Below, one piece after another: positions 58,857 through 64,000 of a stretch of 64,000 nt of DNA. Position 1 is the stretch's first letter. Every line of letters starts with the position of its first letter. Location of the stretch: assembly GCA_023389035.1 (NCBI GenBank), contig JAEWFC010000010.1, positions 1-64,000 on the forward strand. Direction: 5' to 3'. The position numbers and the translations under genes were made by a program. The notes under the pieces are model-generated. The model was given only the letters and a program-made list of their open reading frames with translations, was not told the origin of the DNA and made no database searches. The stretch comes from Acidobacteriota bacterium. Lineage in GTDB: Bacteria > Acidobacteriota > Blastocatellia > Pyrinomonadales > Pyrinomonadaceae.

Positions 58857-59414
58857 TCATGAATTTCGGCGAATGACCGGGCGGGATACTGCGGGAGGCT
58901 TCGGCGTCGCGGTCTGTGTCGTCTTCTTTGAACTAACAACAAAATCGACGGATCGAAACGGTTTTCCATCAATGAAGATGTCTGCCCGGTAATTCCCTAC
59001 CAACCACGCCGGATCCGGACGGCCATTGAAATACACCTCGCTCTGTCCGGGCTTGGTCGTATATGAAGCAGCGACCACTCGCGACCCCGCTCGCAATCCC
59101 TTTACACTTACCGCGACAAGATACATTTTGACCGTAACGGTCTGATCGCCTTCGAGCCGAACGACACAGTGGATGGGCGTATCGGAGGTTATGAACTCTG
59201 ACGCAGGCTCGCCCGGATCGCCCTTTCCGTCATCCTTAGCAAGGTACACGTCAGGCAGGGTCTCTGTGGCCGCAGCAGCATTGACGATCTCCTGTCCATG
59301 GCCAACGACCGCAAAACAAAGAAAGATCGATAGGAAGATGATTGATCGGGTCACAAAATCGCTCCGGGTAGTGTCTCGACTCTTATGAGACCGCAAACCC
59401 TTAATTAGTTGCAT
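58857..59414 (-). CDS. Secreted protein of unknown function
   Basis: 185 aa. A signal peptide is visible after a basic stretch (KGLRSHKSRDTTRSDFVTRSIIFLSIFLCFAVVGHGQE). The mature domain is beta-rich (VVRLEGDQTVTVKMYLVAVSVKGLRAGSRVVAASYTTKPGQSEVYFNGRPDPAWLVGNYRADIFIDGKPFRSVDF), the pattern of a small immunoglobulin-like periplasmic domain, ending in a Thr/Pro tail. Function unknown. Its start is divergent from the DUF58 gene and the two upstream regions meet. An internal ATG is an alternative start. Confidence 0.68.
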   Translation of the reverse strand: MQLIKGLRSHKSRDTTRSDFVTRSIIFLSIFLCFAVVGHGQEIVNAAAATETLPDVYLAKDDGKGDPGEPASEFITSDTPIHCVVRLEGDQTVTVKMYLVAVSVKGLRAGSRVVAASYTTKPGQSEVYFNGRPDPAWLVGNYRADIFIDGKPFRSVDFVVSSKKTTQTATPKPPAVSRPVIRRNS

Positions 59415-59470
59415 CAGCCAAAATTTTCTTCGTTACCGGGCTGGTGCTTTCGCGACGACCGGAGGACTTG

Positions 59471-59476
59471 TATAAT
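59471..59476 (+). promoter_or_regulatory. TATAAT -10 box just upstream of the DUF58 gene
   Basis: A consensus TATAAT ends 10 nt before the ATG at 59,487, so a transcript would have almost no leader. No -35 is clear; the 17-bp-upstream hexamer is TTTCGC. Confidence 0.4.
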
Positions 59477-59486
59477 CGGTCGATCA

Positions 59487-60809
59487 ATGCGATTCGTCTT
59501 CTCACGCCGTTTTTATCTGCTGTTCCTCTTCGCACTTGTCCCGATTTCGCTTTCCTGGAGTTATCCGGTCCTTCGGCAGATCGCTCTTGCCTACGACCTG
59601 CTATTGGTAGCCGCGGGCCTCATCGACTATCTTATCAGCCGAAAACTGCCAGAGGGTTTTGCCGTAACGCGCGAGTTCCAAGGCCGATTTGCGATCGGCG
59701 AGCCGAACGAGATCCGGATCCTTATCGAAAACGATTCCATAACTGAGATCACGGCGCGGCTGAAAGATGAGTACCCGCCCGCGATGACATTGACCGGAAG
59801 CCGTGAGGCCGAGCTCACGCTAGGCGCACGCACCGCCGCCACATTTACCTACAAGCTCACACCTGTCAGGCGCGGCAAGTATCAGTTTGGCAAGACAGCT
59901 GTTCGCTACCTGTCCCGCCTTGGGCTGGTCTGGTGTCAAACTGACCTTGGTGAAGCTCAGACGGTCAAGGTCTATCCAAATTTCCGCCGTGCTCGTGAAA
60001 TGGAATTAAAGGCCCTGGGAGCACAGTCGTTCCTTTCGATCCAAAGGAGAGCGGTTCGACGAGGCGAAGGCCGCGAGTTTGAATCGATGCGTGACTACGT
60101 TCGCGGCGACGAACTGCGGCACATTTCATGGACCGCGACCGCCCGCCGGTCGAAGCTAACGACACGGCAGTATCAGATCGAACGCGATCAAACGGTCATC
60201 ATCGCCATCGATGCCGGACGAATGATGACAGGCCGCATCGACGGCGAAACAAAGTTCGATACCGCGATACACGCGGCACTCGCCTTAATGTCTGCATGTA
60301 CCCGCGCCGGTGATAGCTCGGGAATCGTTGTATTCGGACGCGGTATAAGAACTCATTTGCCTCCGCAACGTGGTGCACAGCAATTCGACGCGGTGTTAGA
60401 AGCGTTGCATGACCTGGAGCCGGAATCGATCGAGCCGTCTTACGCCAGAGCTTTTCAATTTATCGCAGCGAATCTGAAAAAGCGTGCGTTCGTGGTGATA
60501 CTCACCGACGTCGTCGATAAAGACAGTTCTCGCGACCTCATTCGCTCACTGAAGCTGCTGCGACCACGACACCTTCCTCTTGTGGCAACTATCGGAGACC
60601 GAGATCTGAATGCAATGGTTAGTTCGCAGCCGGACGATATCCGCGAGGTATTCCGTCAATCAGCGGCTGAAGAGATCATTCATCAGCGTGAGACGGCATT
60701 GAGGATGGTTGAAACGCTTGGGGGCCTCGCGCTCGACGTGACGACGCAGAACCTCGCACCCAAACTGCTCGAAAGCTACATTCGGGTAAAGGAACGCGGG
60801 CTGTTGTAG
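59487..60809 (+). CDS. DUF58 domain protein with VWA-like fold
   Basis: 440 aa from the ATG at 59,487, preceded by a strong -10. Two N-terminal transmembrane segments (YLLFLFALVPISLSWSYPV; IALAYDLLLVAAGLIDYLIS) lead to a beta domain, then the DUF58 core at about 195-230 (REFESMRDYVRGDELRHISWTATAR) and a VWA-like C-terminal half (VIIAIDAGRMM). DUF58 proteins usually pair with MoxR AAA+ ATPases and act in envelope or secretion-related assembly. No MoxR gene is seen next to it. Confidence 0.9.
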   Translation: MRFVFSRRFYLLFLFALVPISLSWSYPVLRQIALAYDLLLVAAGLIDYLISRKLPEGFAVTREFQGRFAIGEPNEIRILIENDSITEITARLKDEYPPAMTLTGSREAELTLGARTAATFTYKLTPVRRGKYQFGKTAVRYLSRLGLVWCQTDLGEAQTVKVYPNFRRAREMELKALGAQSFLSIQRRAVRRGEGREFESMRDYVRGDELRHISWTATARRSKLTTRQYQIERDQTVIIAIDAGRMMTGRIDGETKFDTAIHAALALMSACTRAGDSSGIVVFGRGIRTHLPPQRGAQQFDAVLEALHDLEPESIEPSYARAFQFIAANLKKRAFVVILTDVVDKDSSRDLIRSLKLLRPRHLPLVATIGDRDLNAMVSSQPDDIREVFRQSAAEEIIHQRETALRMVETLGGLALDVTTQNLAPKLLESYIRVKERGLL

Positions 60810-60880
60810 ATCCAGGAAGTGTCACAATCTACCGCGTACTGGGACCCGTCGCATGAAACAATGTCCGAAGGAGTTAGATC

Positions 60881-61840
60881 ATGCGATACACACACGATAT
60901 CGACCCGGTCATCGGCACGATCCTTGGGATTCATCTTTGGTGGTACGGACTCAGCTACACTCTCGGTTTCATCAACGCTCATTTTTTTCTAAAGCGGCGC
61001 CGCCACGACCTCGGATTAGATCTGCAGCAAGTATTCTGCTTGAGCTTATTGCTTATGACAGGCGTCCTGCTTGGCGGACGCATCATCGAGGTGGCGTTTT
61101 ACGAGTGGGAATTCTACAGAGACAATTTGGCATTGATACCCGCGTACTGGCTCGGTGGAATGGCGAGTCACGGCCTGCTTCTCGGCGGCTTGATAGCGGT
61201 TTGGGTCTTTTGCCGGATGAACAAGGTCCCATTCCTTCGGATGACTGATGCTCTGTCGATCCCGGCGACTTTCATCCTCGGAATGGGGCGCATCGGTAAT
61301 TTTATCGATGGCCAGATCGTCGGCAGCGTAACGAGCGTTCCCTGGGCGGTGAAGTTTCCGGACGCGGACGGCTTTCGGCATCCGGTCGTGCTTTATGACG
61401 GCATCAAGAATCTCCTGATAATTCCTGTCCTTGCGGCCCTCGCTCGTAACCAGCCGCGGCCCGGTTGTGTCACCGGCGTCTTTGTGTTCCTTTATTCATT
61501 TCTTCGTATTCCGGTTGACGTTTTTCGCGAATATCCGACAAGTTTGTTGGGCCTGGCAACGGGACAAATGCTCAATCTCGCGTTTTCTGTCATCGGGATC
61601 TCGATCATCGTTCGAGCCATTAACCTTTCAGAGGCGGTGGCCGATCATCAGCACAGTCGCAGTCACCCCGTATCCGAGACAACGCTTCGGATGCAGCGGA
61701 TCGCGTTTGTCGCGATACTGTTATTCTGCCTTACGATGCCAAGTGACTGGACGCAAAATGTGCCCGAACGCTACGGATCCCGGCACCACGGTCTCGTGCA
61801 TTCGAACATCTATCCTGACATCTCGCCTGAGCCTGAATAA
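60881..61840 (+). CDS. lgt: Prolipoprotein diacylglyceryl transferase
   Basis: 319-aa inner-membrane enzyme with about seven transmembrane helices. It transfers diacylglyceryl from phosphatidylglycerol to the lipobox Cys of prolipoproteins. The signature GMGRIGNFIDGQIVG carries the family's catalytic Arg and Asn, and ASHGLLLGG the conserved His. An extended C-terminal tail past the last helix (about 60 residues) is longer than usual. A strong Shine-Dalgarno (AAGGAG) precedes the ATG. It serves the many lipoproteins in this window, e.g. Slt. A stop-codon hairpin CCTGAGC/GCTCAGG lies at its end. Confidence 0.93.
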   Translation: MRYTHDIDPVIGTILGIHLWWYGLSYTLGFINAHFFLKRRRHDLGLDLQQVFCLSLLLMTGVLLGGRIIEVAFYEWEFYRDNLALIPAYWLGGMASHGLLLGGLIAVWVFCRMNKVPFLRMTDALSIPATFILGMGRIGNFIDGQIVGSVTSVPWAVKFPDADGFRHPVVLYDGIKNLLIIPVLAALARNQPRPGCVTGVFVFLYSFLRIPVDVFREYPTSLLGLATGQMLNLAFSVIGISIIVRAINLSEAVADHQHSRSHPVSETTLRMQRIAFVAILLFCLTMPSDWTQNVPERYGSRHHGLVHSNIYPDISPEPE

Positions 61841-61913
61841 GCTCAGGAAACTTTGGATTCCGGCATCGAGTAGCTATCATCCAAAAAGATAGCTGCTTCG
61901 GTTCCTTTGCAAA

Positions 61914-63674
61914 ATGCCGTCAACCGCTCGCAAGACCTTTTCATTAGTTTTGATCAAGCCGTCGCATTATGACGACGACGGCTACGTCATTCAATGGTTT
62001 CGCTCGGCGATCCCGTCCAATTCATTGGCTGTACTCTACGGACTGGCTCTCGAGTGTGCTGCCGACCAGATACTCGGGCCCGACACTGACCTGCAGATAC
62101 ATGCATTTGACGAGACGAACACTGTCATCGACATCCCGCGTATCGCCCGACTGATCCACGCCGCCGACGATGGAATGGTGATGCTGGTCGGGGTTCAATC
62201 GAATCAGTTTCCGCGAGCACTTGATATCGCACGCCCTCTTCTGGAAAAAGGCATAAAGGTCGCCGTCGGCGGTTTCCACGTATCAGGCACTATAGCGATG
62301 CTCAAGGATCGTGACGAGCACGTTCAAACTGCGATCGACATTGGCGTTAGCGTTTTCGCAGGTGAGGCTGAGGGACGTCTGGGCCAGGTTCTGCTTGACG
62401 CGGCGAATGATCGTCTTGAATCGGTCTATAACTTCATGGACGATCTGCCGAACATCGAAAACGTCGCCACCCCGTTGCTCCCGGCCGAACGTGTCCATCT
62501 GACGGCAGGTGCTACGACGAGCTTTGACGCGGGGCGAGGTTGTCCGTTCACGTGTTCGTTTTGCACCATCATCAACGTGCAGGGACGAAAGTCTCGCCGG
62601 CGTTCACCCGACGACATCGAACGCATCGTCCGTGCAAATGTCGAGCAGGGCCTGCACTCTTTTTTCATAACCGACGACAACTTTGCTAGGAACAAGGATT
62701 GGGAGATCATCCTCGACCGGCTGATCGAGCTTCGTGAAACTGAGGGGCTGAAGATCAGCTTTATTATTCAGGTCGACACGCTTTGCCATAAGCTCCCTAA
62801 CTTCATCGAAAAGTGTAAGCGCGCCGGGGTGAAACGAGTATTTATCGGCCTGGAAAACATCAATCCCGACAGCCTGCTTGGTGCGAAAAAGCGACAGAAT
62901 AAGATCACGGATTACCGGCAGATGCTGCTTGCATGGAAGGCGGTCGGCATCGTCACTTATTGCGGATATATCCTAGGATTCCCCGGCGACACTCGCGAAT
63001 CGATCATCCATGATATCGAGGTGATCAAACGCGAACTTCCGGTCGATCTGCTTGAGTTCTTCTTCCTAACGCCGCTTCCAGGTTCCGAGGATCACAAAAA
63101 GCTGCACGAGGCCGGAGTGCCGATGGACGCGGACCTCAACAAATATGACTTGAACCACGACGTCACTGCTCACTCGACAATGTCGCGTGAAGAATGGCGC
63201 GACACGTACCGGCTCGCTTGGGAAACGTACTACACGGACGAGCACGTCGAGCGTGTCTTGCGGCGCGCGATCGCGACAGGCACGAGCCCCGGCAAGACGA
63301 TGTTCTTCATCGTCTGGTTCAAGGGCTGCATACATATCGAGGGCATTCATCCGCTCGAGGGCGGATTCTTGCGAAGAAAGGTTCGGCGAAACCGCCGTTC
63401 CGGAATGAATATCGAAAGTCCTCTGATCTTCTATCCGAAATACGCTGCTGAGACCGTTGCAAAGCAGTGGCGATGGTTGTCGCTCTATCTGCGAATGCGT
63501 TTGATCTACCTGTCGATCAAACGGGATCCTTCGCGTTTCGATTATATGGATGAGGCTCTTGAACCAGTGACCGACCACGAGGAAGATCGCGAATTATTCC
63601 AGACCGACGCAGCCCAGAAATTCCTCGAAACGGTTCACCGAAACGAAAAGATCACGCGTGGCGAACGCGTGTGA
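61914..63674 (+). CDS. B12-binding-domain radical SAM protein
   Basis: 586 aa. The N-terminal cobalamin-binding-like Rossmann domain (about 1-150: VLIKPSHYDDDGYVIQWFRSAIPSNSLAVLYGL, HAFDETNTVIDIPRIARLI) is followed by the radical SAM domain with CX3CX2C in GRGCPFTCSFCTIINVQGRKSRRRS and VFIGLENINPDSL, GYILGFPGDT. A C-terminal helical extension follows. Proteins of this class methylate or rearrange unactivated carbons; the substrate cannot be inferred. It overlaps the SpoIIM-type gene on the opposite strand by 23 nt at the 3' ends. Confidence 0.9.
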   Translation: MPSTARKTFSLVLIKPSHYDDDGYVIQWFRSAIPSNSLAVLYGLALECAADQILGPDTDLQIHAFDETNTVIDIPRIARLIHAADDGMVMLVGVQSNQFPRALDIARPLLEKGIKVAVGGFHVSGTIAMLKDRDEHVQTAIDIGVSVFAGEAEGRLGQVLLDAANDRLESVYNFMDDLPNIENVATPLLPAERVHLTAGATTSFDAGRGCPFTCSFCTIINVQGRKSRRRSPDDIERIVRANVEQGLHSFFITDDNFARNKDWEIILDRLIELRETEGLKISFIIQVDTLCHKLPNFIEKCKRAGVKRVFIGLENINPDSLLGAKKRQNKITDYRQMLLAWKAVGIVTYCGYILGFPGDTRESIIHDIEVIKRELPVDLLEFFFLTPLPGSEDHKKLHEAGVPMDADLNKYDLNHDVTAHSTMSREEWRDTYRLAWETYYTDEHVERVLRRAIATGTSPGKTMFFIVWFKGCIHIEGIHPLEGGFLRRKVRRNRRSGMNIESPLIFYPKYAAETVAKQWRWLSLYLRMRLIYLSIKRDPSRFDYMDEALEPVTDHEEDRELFQTDAAQKFLETVHRNEKITRGERV

Positions 63675-64000
63675 TCGGATCGGCTTCCTGCTTTTCCTTG
63701 CCTCGCCCGGTGAAGTAAACGTACGCGAATAGCAGTGCACCGCTGCCGATGCCGATCGAATATTTTAGCGCCGACGGCAGCGTCGTTGGCGAGATGAATC
63801 CCTCGATAAGGCCTGCCACGAAGAGCACGATCGCACACCCGATAATGATACGCGTCGCTTCGATCCCCTTCTTTTTCAAAGCCTGTGCACGTGTCAGATC
63901 GCCGGGGTCGATCAATGCGTAGCCGATCATCATACCCGCTCCGCCTGCAAGAAAAATGCACGTGAGCTCGATCACGCCGTGGGCGACCATAAATTCGGTA
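63652..64000 (-). CDS. SpoIIM-type membrane protein, C-terminal part, partial
   Basis: About 115 residues to the right window edge. The segment TEFMVAHGVIELTCIFLAGGAGMMIGYALIDPG and VAGLIEGFIS is the C-terminal signature of the stage II sporulation protein M (SpoIIM) family, membrane proteins widespread in non-sporulating bacteria. Three transmembrane segments are seen. The open frame continues past 64,000, so the true start is outside the window; the ATG at 63,990 is internal. Edge truncation, not a break. Confidence 0.82.
   Translation of the reverse strand, partial: TEFMVAHGVIELTCIFLAGGAGMMIGYALIDPGDLTRAQALKKKGIEATRIIIGCAIVLFVAGLIEGFISPTTLPSALKYSIGIGSGALLFAYVYFTGRGKEKQEADPITRVRHA

Overview
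The window looks like a chromosomal piece of an Acidobacteriota genome, probably class Blastocatellia. The reasons are moderate GC content, three tandem secreted proteins of the 'VWFA-related Acidobacterial' type plus a fourth elsewhere, a TonB-dependent receptor with an N-terminal carboxypeptidase-regulatory-like domain, and many secreted or zinc-ribbon proteins with Pro/Thr-rich linkers. The assignment is inferred from gene content, not from a database search. Nearly every gene from 1 to 43,953 is on the minus strand; the lytic transglycosylase is the exception. From 44,152 onward the strands are mixed and mostly plus.

1-4.4 kb: the start of tuf with the classic upstream tRNA-Tyr/Gly/Thr cluster, then a PaoABC-type periplasmic aldehyde oxidoreductase operon whose three genes overlap by ATGA. 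4.6-8.7 kb: a tight operon of two small membrane proteins, a winged-helix regulator, a DUF4153-type membrane protein and XerD. 8.8-20 kb: EttA and a possible lipoprotein, secreted proteins of unknown function (two are paralogues), a TonB-dependent receptor, a ParDE toxin-antitoxin pair with a palindromic operator, and a MenC/NSAR-type enolase-superfamily enzyme. 20-42 kb: an envelope-heavy region with three tandem VWFA proteins, a Slt-type lytic transglycosylase, a 1958-residue alpha-2-macroglobulin with an intact thioester and unusual inserted modules, a DPP-IV peptidase, a SIMPL protein, a VWFA-XerC pair and TauE/SafE. 42-47 kb: TrmFO with a repeat-encoded tail, a CvpA-CAP fusion and a PfpI/DJ-1 protein.

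47.0-54.6 kb is a small, incomplete phage-derived island. Its minus arm holds a head-type small protein, a P22-like coat protein, a scaffold protein and a small DNA-binding-type protein. Its plus arm holds a GH46-like muralytic enzyme with membrane anchors, a holin candidate, an Rz-like spanin candidate with an overlapping partner, and an SPP1-type portal. After these come a membrane protein, an ImmA-type metallopeptidase and a CI-like repressor. No terminase, tail or integrase is present in the window. The island carries period-9 repeat arrays in inverted orientation around one gene, a dyad over a predicted promoter, and a dense strand-biased TGGTGACGC motif. It is the best candidate here for an undescribed system.

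55-64 kb: a zinc-ribbon/Asn-rich/Pro-Thr-rich membrane protein, a subtilase with an N-terminal zinc ribbon facing a patatin-like phospholipase, an RRM glycine-rich RNA-binding protein with a long leader, a DUF58 protein, Lgt, a B12-binding radical SAM enzyme, and the C-terminal end of a SpoIIM-like membrane protein that runs off the window.
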